A stretch of 64,000 nt of DNA, from the NCBI RefSeq assembly GCF_025398175.1, contig NZ_CP099734.1, forward strand, positions 2,046,001 to 2,110,000, read 5' to 3'. This DNA is from Photobacterium sp. TY1-4. Its GTDB lineage: Bacteria; Pseudomonadota; Gammaproteobacteria; Enterobacterales; Vibrionaceae. How positions within the stretch are numbered: the first letter of the stretch is position 1; each line of letters begins with the position of its first letter. Below, piece by piece: positions 36,422-46,166 of the stretch. A model generated the notes under the pieces. That model saw only the letters and a list, made by a program, of their open reading frames with translations. It was not told where the DNA came from and searched no databases. The translations under genes were made by a program, and so were the position numbers.

Positions 36422-36452
36422 GGTTTTGCCTATTATTTTAATAGGCAAAACC
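36422..36452. repeat. 14-bp perfect inverted repeat between yejF and zwf
   Basis: GGTTTTGCCTATTA (36422-36435) and its exact complement (36439-36452) with a three-base loop. It lies 57 bases after the yejF stop and about 85 bases before the zwf start. No T-run follows, so it may be a transcript-end hairpin for yej or an operator in the zwf promoter. Confidence 0.6.
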
Positions 36453-36508
36453 TAATATTTTGCTTTACAGTATATGCAATATCTGGCATTAAATGTCTTA
36501 ATCCGCTG

Positions 36509-38101
36509 TCAAACTGATGATAAATTCACCAACTCCCGCGTATACGCATGTTGTGGCTCCGTAAACAGCTGCCGGGTTTCCCCCTGCTCCACCACTTCTC
36601 CATTCCTTAATACCAGCGTGTAATGACACAAAGATTTCACAACGTGTAAATCATGGCTAATAAATAAGTAACTCAGTCCATGCTTCTGCTGCAGCTTCTT
36701 CAGCAGCGTCAGCACCTGAAACTGCACCGTGCGATCAAGCGAAGAGGTCGGCTCATCAAGCAGGATGAACTCGGGCTTCAGCACCAGTGCCCGAGCAATC
36801 GCGATTCGCTGCCGCTGACCGCCGGAGAACTCATTCGGAAAGCGGTGGCGGGTGGCCGGATCCAGTTCAACTTCACGCATCGCCTGACAAATCACTGCAT
36901 CCGCGACCTCATCTGAAATCGCCTGATGGACTTTCAGCCCTTCTCCGATGATCTGCGCCACCGACATCCGCGGATTAAGCGCCGAGAACGGGTCCTGAAA
37001 CACCACCTGTAACCGGCTCCGGTAAGGCAGCATCTGCTTGCGATTCAGGGTCGAGATATCATGCCCGTCAAATTCGATTCGCCCTTCACTGTGCAGTAAC
37101 TTTAATAAAGCCATCCCCGTGGTCGATTTACCGGAACCACTCTCGCCCACCAGCCCCACACTATGGCCGCGACGCAAAACGAAACTGACGTCCGTCACCG
37201 CTTTGATATGATCCCGAACCCGCTTGAGGATCCCACCGGTGACGGGAAACCAGACCCGCAAGTGATCGACCGTAAACAACGCAGGTGCCTGCGTATCGAC
37301 CGGGACCGGCTGACCGCTGGGATCGGAATTGATCAACTTCACCGTATACGGATCAGAAGGATGGGTGAAAATGATCTCCCGGGTATTGGTTTCAACCAGT
37401 TTACCCAGTTGCATCACGGCCACACGATCCGCAATCCGGCGCACGATACTCAAATCATGGGTGATGAACAGCATCGCCATCCCCATTTCCTGTTGCAGAT
37501 CTTTGAGCAGCTCCAGGATCTGCGCCTGGACCGACACATCCAGTGCCGTTGTCGGCTCATCAGCGATCAACAGCTCCGGCTCGTTAATCAGCGCCATGGC
37601 GATCATCACCCGCTGACGCTCTCCCCCGGACAGTTCATGCGGATAGGCCTGCATCCGCCGTTCCGCGTTGCGGATCCCGACTTTTTTCAGCCAGTTCAAC
37701 GCCCGCTTCTCGGCCACGTTCTGCCGGGTGCCATGGTGAATCGCCAGCGTTTCACACAGTTGGCGACCAATTTTGTGCAGCGGATTGAGCGACATCATCG
37801 GCTCCTGAAAAATCATGCCGATCCGGTTGCCACGGATCCCGCGCATTTCCCGCTCGCTGCAGGCAAGCATGTCGATGCCGTCGTAGCGGATCTGACCGCC
37901 GAGATAGTGGGTCGATGATTTCGGCAGCAGGCGCAAAATGGCATTGGCCGTCACAGACTTGCCCGAGCCGCTTTCCCCCACCAACGCCAGTGTCTCCCCT
38001 CGGCGGACCGACAGACTGACTTCCTGCGTCACCTGACTCACGCCGCCGCCGGTCTGAAAACCAACGGATAAATTTTCAATGGTTAGTAATGGTTTCGCCA
38101 T
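36509..38101 (-). CDS. yejF: Peptide ABC transporter ATPase with two nucleotide-binding domains (YejF)
   Basis: 530 residues, two fused ABC ATPase domains. Walker A is GESGSGKS in each half (about residues 40 and 318), with signature loops LSGGERQRV and FSGGQRQRI and Walker B ELLIADEPT and FILLDEPTSS. Each domain carries an oligopeptide-transporter C-terminal extension. It energises the YejABEF importer, which in E. coli takes up microcin C and peptides. It is the last gene of yejA-yejB-yejE-yejF, three bases after yejE. Confidence 0.94.
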   Translation of the reverse strand: MAKPLLTIENLSVGFQTGGGVSQVTQEVSLSVRRGETLALVGESGSGKSVTANAILRLLPKSSTHYLGGQIRYDGIDMLACSEREMRGIRGNRIGMIFQEPMMSLNPLHKIGRQLCETLAIHHGTRQNVAEKRALNWLKKVGIRNAERRMQAYPHELSGGERQRVMIAMALINEPELLIADEPTTALDVSVQAQILELLKDLQQEMGMAMLFITHDLSIVRRIADRVAVMQLGKLVETNTREIIFTHPSDPYTVKLINSDPSGQPVPVDTQAPALFTVDHLRVWFPVTGGILKRVRDHIKAVTDVSFVLRRGHSVGLVGESGSGKSTTGMALLKLLHSEGRIEFDGHDISTLNRKQMLPYRSRLQVVFQDPFSALNPRMSVAQIIGEGLKVHQAISDEVADAVICQAMREVELDPATRHRFPNEFSGGQRQRIAIARALVLKPEFILLDEPTSSLDRTVQFQVLTLLKKLQQKHGLSYLFISHDLHVVKSLCHYTLVLRNGEVVEQGETRQLFTEPQHAYTRELVNLSSV

Positions 38102-38104
38102 AAT

Positions 38105-39127
38105 TCATCTCTGATGATGGGGATCAAAGGCATCCCGGACCGCTTCACCGACAAAGACCAGCAAGCTGAGCATAATGGATAACACCACGAAGGCCGACAG
38201 CCCCAGCCAGGGCGCCTGCAAATTAGTTTTACCCTGCGCCAGCAACTCGCCCAGCGACGGCGAGCCAACCGGCAGACCGAAGCCCAGAAAATCCAGCGAG
38301 GTTAAGGTGGTCACCGAGCCGCTGAGAATGAAGGGCATCATGGTCAGCGAGGCAACCATGGCATTTGGCAACATATGACGCAACATGATCCGGCCATCGC
38401 CGACTCCCAGCGCCTGCGCGGCACGGACATAATCGAAATTGCGGCAGCGAAGAAACTCGGCGCGCACCACGCCCACCAGTCCCATCCAACTAAACAGCAC
38501 CATAATCCCGAGTAGCCACCAGAAATTGGGCTCGACAAAGCTCGAGAGAATGATCAGCAAAAACAGCGTCGGCATCCCCGACCAGACTTCGATAAACCGC
38601 TGACCGAACAGATCCACCCAGCCGCCGTAATAACCCTGGCAGGCACCAACAATCACCCCAATCACCGTGGAGATCAGCGTCAGGGCGAAACCAAACAACA
38701 CGGAAATACGAAAGCCGTAGATGATCCGGGCCAGGACATCCCGCCCTTTATCATCGGTCCCGAGCCAGTTCACACCATCCGGTGGCGACGGCGCCGGGCC
38801 CGGCAGATTGTAGTTAATGGTGTCGTAGTGAAAACGGATCAGGGGCCAGATCATATAGCCATCTTCCTGAATCAACTCCGCCACGTACGGGTCGGTGTAA
38901 TCAGCGGCCGACTCAAACTCGCCGCCAAACTCGGTTTCGGCATATTCCGTGACGATCGGCAAATACCAACCACCGTCGAACCGGATCAGCAGCGGCTTAT
39001 CATTGGCAATCACCTCTGCGAACAAGCTGATCACAAACAGCAGGCTAAACAGCCATAACGACCAGTAGCCCCGTTTGTTGGCCCGGAATCTGGCCCATCG
39101 TTCCTGGGTTAACGGGTTCATTTTCAC
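38105..39127 (-). CDS. yejE: Peptide ABC transporter permease YejE
   Basis: 340 residues, a DppC/OppC-type permease. The N-terminal WARFRANKRGYWSLWLFSLL is typical of YejE, a long periplasmic segment follows (about 45-130), and then the permease core with EAA-like loop AAQALGVGDGRIMLRHMLPN. The gene begins at a GTG overlapping the yejB stop (TAGTG), with GAGG seven bases upstream; an ATG two codons later is the alternative. It pairs with YejB as the membrane channel. Confidence 0.93.
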   Translation of the reverse strand: MKMNPLTQERWARFRANKRGYWSLWLFSLLFVISLFAEVIANDKPLLIRFDGGWYLPIVTEYAETEFGGEFESAADYTDPYVAELIQEDGYMIWPLIRFHYDTINYNLPGPAPSPPDGVNWLGTDDKGRDVLARIIYGFRISVLFGFALTLISTVIGVIVGACQGYYGGWVDLFGQRFIEVWSGMPTLFLLIILSSFVEPNFWWLLGIMVLFSWMGLVGVVRAEFLRCRNFDYVRAAQALGVGDGRIMLRHMLPNAMVASLTMMPFILSGSVTTLTSLDFLGFGLPVGSPSLGELLAQGKTNLQAPWLGLSAFVVLSIMLSLLVFVGEAVRDAFDPHHQR

Positions 39128-40212
39128 TAGCGCGCCTCAAAATCAATCCGGGGATCCACCAGGGTGTAGGTGATATCGGAGACAATATTCAGGATCAGAC
39201 CGAGCAGCGTCATAATATAGAGAGAGCTGAAAACCACCGGATAATCCCGTTGGATGGTGGATTCAAAGCCCAGCAGTCCGATCCCCTCCAATGAGAACAT
39301 CACTTCAATCAGCATGGCCCCGGTAAAAAAGATGCTGATAAATGCGGCTGGAAACCCGGCGATGATGATCAGCATCGCGTTGCGAAACACATGGCGGTAC
39401 AAAATATTCTGCTCGTCCAGTCCCTTGGCCCGGGCAGTGACCACATACTGTTTGTTAATTTCATCCAGAAAGGAGTTTTTGGTCAGCATCGACAAGGTGG
39501 CAAAGCCGCCAATCACCATCGCGAAGATCGGCAACGTCAAGTGCCAGAAGTAGTCGATGATCTGCTGATACCAAGTCAGCTGGTCAAAATCAGTCGATAC
39601 CAAACCGCGCAGCGGAAACCAACTGAAGTAGTTGCCGCTGGCAAAGAAGATAATCAATAAAATCGCGAACAGAAATCCGGGAATGGCATAGCCGACAATC
39701 ACCACCGCACTACTCCAGATGTCAAACCGGGAGCCGTGGTGCACCGCTTTAGCGATCCCGAGCGGGATCGACACCAGGTAGATAATCAGGGTACTCCACA
39801 ACCCAAGTGACACCGAGACCGGCAGTCGCTCGATAATCAAATCAATCACGTTGCCGCCACGAAACAGGCTCTCGCCAAAATTAAACGTGGCGTAGTTTTT
39901 CAGCATCTCCCAATAGCGTTCGTGAATGGGTTTATCAAAGCCGAACTGCTGCTTGATGGCTGCCACGACCTCGGGATCCAGCCCCCGTGAGCCCCGGTAG
40001 CCACTCCCGCTTTCTTCCTTCGCCGCGGCCTGTACTTCCTGACCGCCACCGGTAAAACGCTCCATAATTCCGGAACTGCGCCCTTCCAGCTTGGCCACCG
40101 CCTGCTCGACCGGGCCGCCCGGTGCAATTTGGATCACAAAAAAGTTAATGGTGATAATCGCCCACAAGGTGGGGATCACCAAGAGTAATCGACGGATAAT
40201 ATATGCTGACAT
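39127..40212 (-). CDS. yejB: Peptide ABC transporter permease YejB
   Basis: 361 residues, DppB/OppB-type permease with the N-terminal [20 protein letters not shown] span and a later loop [21 protein letters not shown]. An insertion of about 60 residues between the first two spans ([20 protein letters not shown] and following) is characteristic of YejB. It forms the channel with YejE. It begins 44 bases after yejA and overlaps yejE by one base. Confidence 0.94.
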   Translation of the reverse strand: MSAYIIRRLLLVIPTLWAIITINFFVIQIAPGGPVEQAVAKLEGRSSGIMERFTGGGQEVQAAAKEESGSGYRGSRGLDPEVVAAIKQQFGFDKPIHERYWEMLKNYATFNFGESLFRGGNVIDLIIERLPVSVSLGLWSTLIIYLVSIPLGIAKAVHHGSRFDIWSSAVVIVGYAIPGFLFAILLIIFFASGNYFSWFPLRGLVSTDFDQLTWYQQIIDYFWHLTLPIFAMVIGGFATLSMLTKNSFLDEINKQYVVTARAKGLDEQNILYRHVFRNAMLIIIAGFPAAFISIFFTGAMLIEVMFSLEGIGLLGFESTIQRDYPVVFSSLYIMTLLGLILNIVSDITYTLVDPRIDFEAR

Positions 40213-40256
40213 CTTCCCCTACCCCGACAACTGAAGCGCGCCTATAACTGTGACCG

Positions 40257-42071
40257 CTAACGACGCTCGACCGGTAGCTTGGAAAGTTTGGCAGCGTCTA
40301 TCCACCAGGTATCCAGCCCCAACGCGAATTTCGGCCGCACTGCCGGACGAGCAAATTTATCCCAGGCCGCCACCCGGAACTTGCTGATGTGCCACTGCGG
40401 CATCACGAAGAAGTTCCACTGCAACACCCGATCCAACGCCCGCCCTAAATTCAGCAAAGCCTGTGGGTTTTCCTGATTCTTGGCAATTTCTGTCGTGAGA
40501 TAGTCAATCGCCGGATTGTTTACCCCCGCCGTATTGTAGGTGCTGTCGATATACTGACTGTTCCACACAATCAGTAAGTTCGGGCTGGGGTAAGCGTTGG
40601 CGCTGTACCCGCCCGAAACCATATCAAAGTCCCGATCCCGCAGACGCTTGGTGAACTGAGTAACATCCACGGTGCGGATCTTCATCTCAATTCCCATCAG
40701 ATTGAGGTTTTTCTGGATCGGAATGGCCAGGCGCTCCGTGGTCGGACTGTAAATCAGCAGCTCAAACGTGAATGGCTCACCGGTCTTGGTGTAGGTCATC
40801 ACCCGATTTTTGACTTCCCAGCCGGCTTCTTTCATGAGTTGCAGTGCTTTACGGACTTGCTGGCGAATTCGCCCGGAACCATCGGTGACCGGGGGCTGGT
40901 ATTCAGCCGTAAACACCCGTGGTGGGATCTGGTCCTTAATTGGTTCAAGCACAGCACGCTCGGCATCACTCGGCAGCCCATCGGCTTCGTAATCCGTATT
41001 CTGGAAATAACTACGGGTTCGGGTGTATTGGTTATAGAACAGGCTCTTATTCATCCACTCAAAATCCATCGCGTAGTTCAGGGCTTCACGAACCCGCGCG
41101 TCGCGGAAATACGGGCTTTGGGTATTAAAGACAAAGGCCTGCATCGCCTGCGGGATCTCATGCGGGATTTCTTCCTTCACGATATAGCCCTTGTCGAAGT
41201 TCGTCCCTTCATACATGGTGGCCCAGAACTTCGCCACGTTTTCCTGGCGGAAATCGTATTCCCCTGCTTTAAATGCTTCCAGCGTGACCGTTTCATCCCG
41301 GTAGTAGTCATAGCGTTTAGTCTGGAAGTTATGGCGCCCCACATTGACCGGCAGTGCTTTGGCCCAGTAATCCTCCACCAGGGTATAAGTCACGCTCTGA
41401 CCGGGCTGATAATCAGTCGCTCGGTAGGGCCCGCTCCCCAGTGGCGGCGTGGTCAGCGGCTCGCTGAGATTTTTGTCCTGCCAGAAATGCTTCGGCAGCA
41501 CGTTCATTCCCTGGACCAGGGAGAATAAAGTTTCGCGGCCGGGCGTTGCCATCTCAATCCGGGCGGTCAGCTTAGATTTCGCCGTCACAGAGCGCACGTC
41601 CTTATAGTAGACGCGGAACTGCGGCACCCCTTCTTTCATGAACTTATCAAAGGTAAAGGCGACATCTTCAGCGGTAATGGCATGGCCGTCATGAAAGCGG
41701 GCCTTAGGATTGATATCCACTTCCATCCAGGCATAGTTGTCGGCGTAGCGCACTTTTTCGGCAATCAGCGGATAGTAGCTGTCAATCTCATCAGCTGCGG
41801 AGACAAACAAGGTGTCATAAATTTCATCGGCCCCGGCGACCGACACTCCCCGACTGGCATACCGGTTGAAGCTGTCATAGGAGCCCACTTCGGCAAAAGT
41901 CACCGTGCCGCCTTTCGGCGCGTTCGGATTGACGTAATCAAAATGGGTAAAGTCACTGGAATATTTTGCACTGCCGAAACCGACCAAGTTGGTCGACTCA
42001 ATCACTTCAGCCGCCTGCAGGCTCCCGGCGGCACACCACAGCATCCATATGAATGGTATCGTCTTCTGCAT
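40257..42071 (-). CDS. yejA: Peptide-binding protein YejA
   Basis: 604 residues with signal peptide MQKTIPFIWMLWCAAGSLQA and the SBP_bac_5 fold: GYDSFNRYASRG-like N-terminal region, ARFHDGHAITAEDVAFTFDK, and the C-terminal AWDKFARPAVRPKFALGLD. It is the periplasmic receptor for the YejBEF importer. First gene of the operon. Its own promoter lies in the 570-base gap shared with the divergent EF-G gene. Confidence 0.93.
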   Translation of the reverse strand: MQKTIPFIWMLWCAAGSLQAAEVIESTNLVGFGSAKYSSDFTHFDYVNPNAPKGGTVTFAEVGSYDSFNRYASRGVSVAGADEIYDTLFVSAADEIDSYYPLIAEKVRYADNYAWMEVDINPKARFHDGHAITAEDVAFTFDKFMKEGVPQFRVYYKDVRSVTAKSKLTARIEMATPGRETLFSLVQGMNVLPKHFWQDKNLSEPLTTPPLGSGPYRATDYQPGQSVTYTLVEDYWAKALPVNVGRHNFQTKRYDYYRDETVTLEAFKAGEYDFRQENVAKFWATMYEGTNFDKGYIVKEEIPHEIPQAMQAFVFNTQSPYFRDARVREALNYAMDFEWMNKSLFYNQYTRTRSYFQNTDYEADGLPSDAERAVLEPIKDQIPPRVFTAEYQPPVTDGSGRIRQQVRKALQLMKEAGWEVKNRVMTYTKTGEPFTFELLIYSPTTERLAIPIQKNLNLMGIEMKIRTVDVTQFTKRLRDRDFDMVSGGYSANAYPSPNLLIVWNSQYIDSTYNTAGVNNPAIDYLTTEIAKNQENPQALLNLGRALDRVLQWNFFVMPQWHISKFRVAAWDKFARPAVRPKFALGLDTWWIDAAKLSKLPVERR

Positions 42072-42644
42072 CTGCCTCTCCCTGACTGCGCATCATTCCC
42101 GAAGGTAAAAAAGTTCAAGTTATCATTATTCTACGATAGGACAGGAATCAAGTTTCAACAATGCCCAAACGACAGATGGTGTCACTTCAACGCGCTTCGA
42201 TCCCTGACTTGCGAAAGCGGACGATACTTTTACAAATGTGATGTGTCGCGGAATAATACCACCCAATAAGCATCAAGGCACATATAACCCCTCACAATCT
42301 GTTGTCCTTGTATTCATCCGGAGCTGTCTCAGGTTTGTCATACTGGTGCCCTAGGCTATCAGCAACTAGACTTAAGCCGATTTGACCGTGAACAGCAAAC
42401 CACAAGCGCGGGAGAAGTCAGGATCAGTAGCTGATTAGGTCAGACGATCGTCATCAGTCGGCATATTGCTCTTTGACTTGCTCCTTCTGTGGTTTTCTTG
42501 AGCGTTTAAGCCAAAAACACGAGAAAGACGAAGCAAAAACAAGCAAATGTTCATTTTCTAGTACATGGGCTCTGTAATCTTTGTCTGAATCAGTGATATA
42601 CTCCCCCACCGAATAGTGACAGTAATTGTTTATAGAGAAAAACA
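42072..42644. promoter_or_regulatory. Divergent intergenic region yejA/EF-G with extended -10
   Basis: A 573-base region with no convincing gene. TGATATACT at 42594-42602 is a good extended -10 for the EF-G gene, followed by a C-rich discriminator (CTCCCCCACC), a feature associated with growth-rate control of translation genes. A good -35 is not evident. For yejA, no clear promoter is seen. Confidence 0.5.
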
Positions 42645-44732
42645 ATGGCAGATTTATCTAAATACAGAAACATTGGTATTTTCGCGCACGTAGATGCGGG
42701 TAAAACCACCACCACTGAGCGTATTCTGAAGCTTACTGGTAAAATCCATAAAATTGGTGACACGCACGACGGTTCAACAACGACTGACTTCATGGAGCAG
42801 GAAGCTGAGCGTGGTATCACAATCCAGTCTGCAGCAGTGAGCTGTTTCTGGAACGATCACCGTCTGAACGTTATCGATACTCCAGGACACGTTGACTTCA
42901 CAGTTGAAGTATACCGTTCCCTGAAAGTACTGGACGGTGGTATCGGTGTATTCTGTGGTTCTGGTGGTGTTGAGCCTCAGTCTGAAACAAACTGGCGTTA
43001 CGCGAACGATTCACACGTATCTCGTCTGATCTTCGTAAACAAGCTGGACCGTATGGGTGCAGACTTCTTCAACGTTGTTGACCAAGTGAAAAACGTTCTT
43101 GGCGCTACGCCTCTGGTTATGACACTGCCAATCGGCCGTGAAGATGACTTCGTTGGTGTTGTTGACGTTCTGACACGTAAAGCTTACGTGTGGGACGACA
43201 CAGGTCTGCCAGAAAACTACGAAGTTCAAGACATCCCAGCTGACATGGTTGACGATGTTGAAGCTTACCGTGAAGAACTGGTTGAAACGGCTGTTGAGCA
43301 AGACGACGACCTGATGGAAGCTTACATGGAAGGTGAAGAGCCTTCTATCGAAGAGCTGAAGCGTTGTATCCGTAAAGGTACTCGTGACCTGGCGTTCTTC
43401 CCTACTTTCTGTGGTTCAGCGTACAAAAACAAAGGCATCCAGCTGGTTCTGGACGCAGTTGTTGACTACCTGCCAGCACCAACAGAAGTTGATCCTCAGC
43501 CGCTGACTGACAAAGACACTGGTGAAGCGACTGGTGAAGTTGCAACTGTATCTGCAGACGAACCATTCCGCGCACTGGCGTTCAAAATCATGGACGACCG
43601 TTTCGGCGCCCTGACTTTCGTACGTATCTACTCTGGTAAGCTGAACAAGGGTGACACCATCCTGAACAGCGCAACTGGTAAGACTGAGCGTATCGGCCGT
43701 ATGGTTGAGATGCAAGCAGACGACCGTAACGAGCTGACTTCAGCACAAGCGGGTGACATCATCGCTATCGTTGGCATGAAGAACGTTCAAACAGGTCACA
43801 CACTGTGTGATGTGAAGAACGAATGTACTCTGGAACCAATGATCTTCCCAGTACCAGTAATCTCTATCGCTGTTGCTCCTAAGGACAAAGGCGGTTCTGA
43901 GAAGATGGGTATCGCGATCGGTAAGATGGTTGCAGAAGATCCATCATTCCAGGTTGAGACTGACGAAGAAACTGGCGAAACTATCCTGAAAGGTATGGGT
44001 GAGCTTCACCTGGACATCAAGGTAGACATCCTGAAGCGTACTTACGGCGTTGACCTGATTGTTGGTCAGCCACAGGTTGCTTACCGTGAAACGATCACGC
44101 AGCCAGTTGAAGACAGCTACACGCACAAGAAGCAGTCTGGTGGTTCAGGTCAGTTCGGTAAGATCGACTACCGCATCAAGCCAGGCGAGCAAGGTTCAGG
44201 CTTCAAGTTCGCCTCAACTGTTGTTGGTGGTAACGTTCCTAAGGAATTCTGGCCTGCAATCGAGAAAGGTTTCGCTGGCATGATGGACACAGGTCCTCTG
44301 GCGGGCTTCCCTGTTCTTGATGTTGAAGTTGAGCTGTTCGACGGTGGCTTCCACGCAGTTGACTCATCTGCAATCGCATTTGAAATCGCAGCGAAAGGCG
44401 CATTCCGTCAGTCTATGCCGAAAGCGGGTCCACAGCTTCTTGAGCCAATCATGCACGTTGACGTGTTCACTCCAGAAGATCACGTTGGTGACGTCATCGG
44501 TGACCTGAACCGTCGTCGTGGTATGATCAAAGACCAACAAGCGGGCACAACTGGCGTACGTATCAAGGGTGATGTACCTCTGTCAGAAATGTTCGGCTAC
44601 ATCGGTACTCTGCGTACAATGACTTCTGGTCGTGGTCAGTTCTCTATGGAGTTCGCACACTACGCACCATGCCCAATGAACGTTGCTGAAGCAGTTATCG
44701 CTGAGCAAAAAGAGAAAAACGCTAAGAAATAA
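42645..44732 (+). CDS. fusA: Elongation factor G, stand-alone second copy type
   Basis: 695 residues. GTPase motifs: G1 [12 protein letters not shown] near residue 14, G3 DTPGH, G4 NKLD; domains II-V follow with [21 protein letters not shown] and [15 protein letters not shown] segments. It is complete. It is not flanked by rpsL, rpsG or tuf, so it is probably the EF-G2 type paralogue known in Vibrio rather than the str-operon copy. The codon use (GTT, GGT, CGT, CTG dominant) is markedly different from its neighbours and typical of very highly expressed genes. It has its own promoter and terminator. Confidence 0.92.
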   Translation: MADLSKYRNIGIFAHVDAGKTTTTERILKLTGKIHKIGDTHDGSTTTDFMEQEAERGITIQSAAVSCFWNDHRLNVIDTPGHVDFTVEVYRSLKVLDGGIGVFCGSGGVEPQSETNWRYANDSHVSRLIFVNKLDRMGADFFNVVDQVKNVLGATPLVMTLPIGREDDFVGVVDVLTRKAYVWDDTGLPENYEVQDIPADMVDDVEAYREELVETAVEQDDDLMEAYMEGEEPSIEELKRCIRKGTRDLAFFPTFCGSAYKNKGIQLVLDAVVDYLPAPTEVDPQPLTDKDTGEATGEVATVSADEPFRALAFKIMDDRFGALTFVRIYSGKLNKGDTILNSATGKTERIGRMVEMQADDRNELTSAQAGDIIAIVGMKNVQTGHTLCDVKNECTLEPMIFPVPVISIAVAPKDKGGSEKMGIAIGKMVAEDPSFQVETDEETGETILKGMGELHLDIKVDILKRTYGVDLIVGQPQVAYRETITQPVEDSYTHKKQSGGSGQFGKIDYRIKPGEQGSGFKFASTVVGGNVPKEFWPAIEKGFAGMMDTGPLAGFPVLDVEVELFDGGFHAVDSSAIAFEIAAKGAFRQSMPKAGPQLLEPIMHVDVFTPEDHVGDVIGDLNRRRGMIKDQQAGTTGVRIKGDVPLSEMFGYIGTLRTMTSGRGQFSMEFAHYAPCPMNVAEAVIAEQKEKNAKK

Positions 44733-44753
44733 TTTTTCTTAACGACTTCTTCA

Positions 44754-44786
44754 ATAACCCCGGCCTGGTGCCGGGGTTATTTTTAT
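44754..44786 (+). terminator. Terminator of the EF-G gene
   Basis: Perfect 11-bp stem ATAACCCCGGC/GCCGGGGTTAT with CTGGT loop and T-run, 22 bases after the stop codon. Confidence 0.93.
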
Positions 44787-44919
44787 CTATCGAACGACGC
44801 GTTCGACTCCAATTCTCTTCGTCTCATCGCATCAGACGGTCTTCCAGTCCGCCCCTTCTGAACGCGGCTTGCCTACGTTTGCAGCCAAAACACTCATGTC
44901 ACAACGTCAACATCAACTG

Positions 44920-45699
44920 TCACGCTGCATCAAGTGACTGCGCACATTCAGTCAGATAACGCAAAAGGCCATACTGCTTCAGCCAGACCAGCTGCTCCGG
45001 ACGTTTCACCAGAAAGCGGCCACTATAGTTCAGCGCGTTGGCGAACACCCCTTCAATGTTGTTCTGACTTCTCGGAAAGACCAGCATCCATCGTGCTGTC
45101 AGTAAGATGTTGTAGGGCTTGCAGTGGTCACCGTCAACCAAAGATAACCGCGTCAAGGCCTCGAGATAGCTCGCATACAAGGCCTCAACCTCTAAAGTCT
45201 GGTGTGTAAACAACATGTGCCTGAACGGCAGGGTCCCCCCAACAATACACGGCTCCAGAGGGATCTCCGCTTTGACCAGTTGCATGTGGCGATGGAGCTG
45301 ACTGGCCCCGGCAAGGGGACCACTGTTATAGAAACCGAGTACATCCTCACTGGTAAACCCCAGTCGCCAGGCCTCAAAATCTGCGCGGGAGAGCGGTGCT
45401 GACTGGGGGACAAAACCTGCCGAACAGATCAGCAAGTGAGGTGACAGGACCGGAAATTTATTGAGCAGGCAGACATGGTCCGGCCCCGCCTGAGCCACGT
45501 ACATGGCCGGCTCGTAGGGCAGAAAAGGATTGGCACCCGGTGCCAGAGCAATCGGCTTCTTGCGGGCATTTTGCGAAACGACATACCCCAAAAAATCGAT
45601 CCCTTGCTCTGAGATAATCTCAGCCTCGGTGGTGATCGGCATTAAATCGCCGCTATCCAGCGCCTGCCGGGTAACGGTTTCAGCTTGATTCCAGAACAT
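44920..45699 (-). CDS. Ap4A phosphorylase-like HIT-superfamily nucleotidyltransferase
   Basis: 259 residues. QLHRHMQLV contains the H-x-H-x-Q motif (His136, His138, Gln140) of the GalT/Ap4A phosphorylase branch of the HIT superfamily. The upstream NPFLPYEPAMYV and HVCLLNKFPVLSPHLLI segments also match yeast APA1/2-type ATP adenylyltransferases. It would split diadenosine tetraphosphate or transfer nucleotides. Start at 45699 has AAGGA eight bases upstream; a start ten codons earlier is possible. Monocistronic, convergent with EF-G. Confidence 0.82.
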   Translation of the reverse strand: MFWNQAETVTRQALDSGDLMPITTEAEIISEQGIDFLGYVVSQNARKKPIALAPGANPFLPYEPAMYVAQAGPDHVCLLNKFPVLSPHLLICSAGFVPQSAPLSRADFEAWRLGFTSEDVLGFYNSGPLAGASQLHRHMQLVKAEIPLEPCIVGGTLPFRHMLFTHQTLEVEALYASYLEALTRLSLVDGDHCKPYNILLTARWMLVFPRSQNNIEGVFANALNYSGRFLVKRPEQLVWLKQYGLLRYLTECAQSLDAA

Positions 45700-45729
45700 T
45701 GATTTATCCTTTTCTCGCCCTGAAGGCAT

Positions 45730-46103
45730 TGCATCTCAGGTCATTAAATCTTATATATATCACGACCACTTCAGCGCCAAACCGAACGTTTGCTGAATTT
45801 TTAAACATGTGTATGTATTAGTTTACACATTCATGCGCTTCCCGTTGACGCTTAAACCCGGCGATTCATAGCCGCCGCAGGAGAAAATTTGTATTATCTA
45901 CGGCGTTGAAATGAACAGGCTTTCCCACCTACCTTTTGCTGACTCCAAAGCATGGCGGTGACTCCAAAGGAAAGCCGGATAAACTGCGTTCGGTCAAACA
46001 AGTTTATCGCACGGCTATTATCGTTCGGTCAAACCTTAATACCCTCATGGTTCAACAATCCGTTTCTGAGCAGCTTTCAATCGATCAGAAGCGATTAATC
46101 TCT
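45730..46103. other. Gene-free region with short direct repeats
   Basis: No gene is convincing here. CGTTCGGTCAAAC occurs exactly at 45987-45999 and 46022-46034, 35 bases apart; a related CGTTCGGTCATT is at about 47769. A second pair, TGACTCCAAAG, repeats near 45940 and 45959. These could be protein-binding direct repeats or decayed short elements. Confidence 0.4.
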
Positions 46104-46139
46104 GAAAAAAGGGCGCTTACCCGAAGGTAAGCGCCCTTT
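46104..46139. terminator. Terminator of the aromatic amino acid permease gene
   Basis: Perfect 11-bp stem GGGCGCTTACC/GGTAAGCGCCC with CGAA loop. On the minus strand it is followed by a run of T; on the plus strand by four T, so it can act in both directions. Confidence 0.9.
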
Positions 46140-46166
46140 TGTCGCTCCTGAACTTATTTTTGCGAA

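Noticed and set aside
42454..42645. 63-codon minus-strand frame upstream of the EF-G gene
   Set aside because: It overlaps the EF-G promoter and start, has no RBS and no recognisable protein features.
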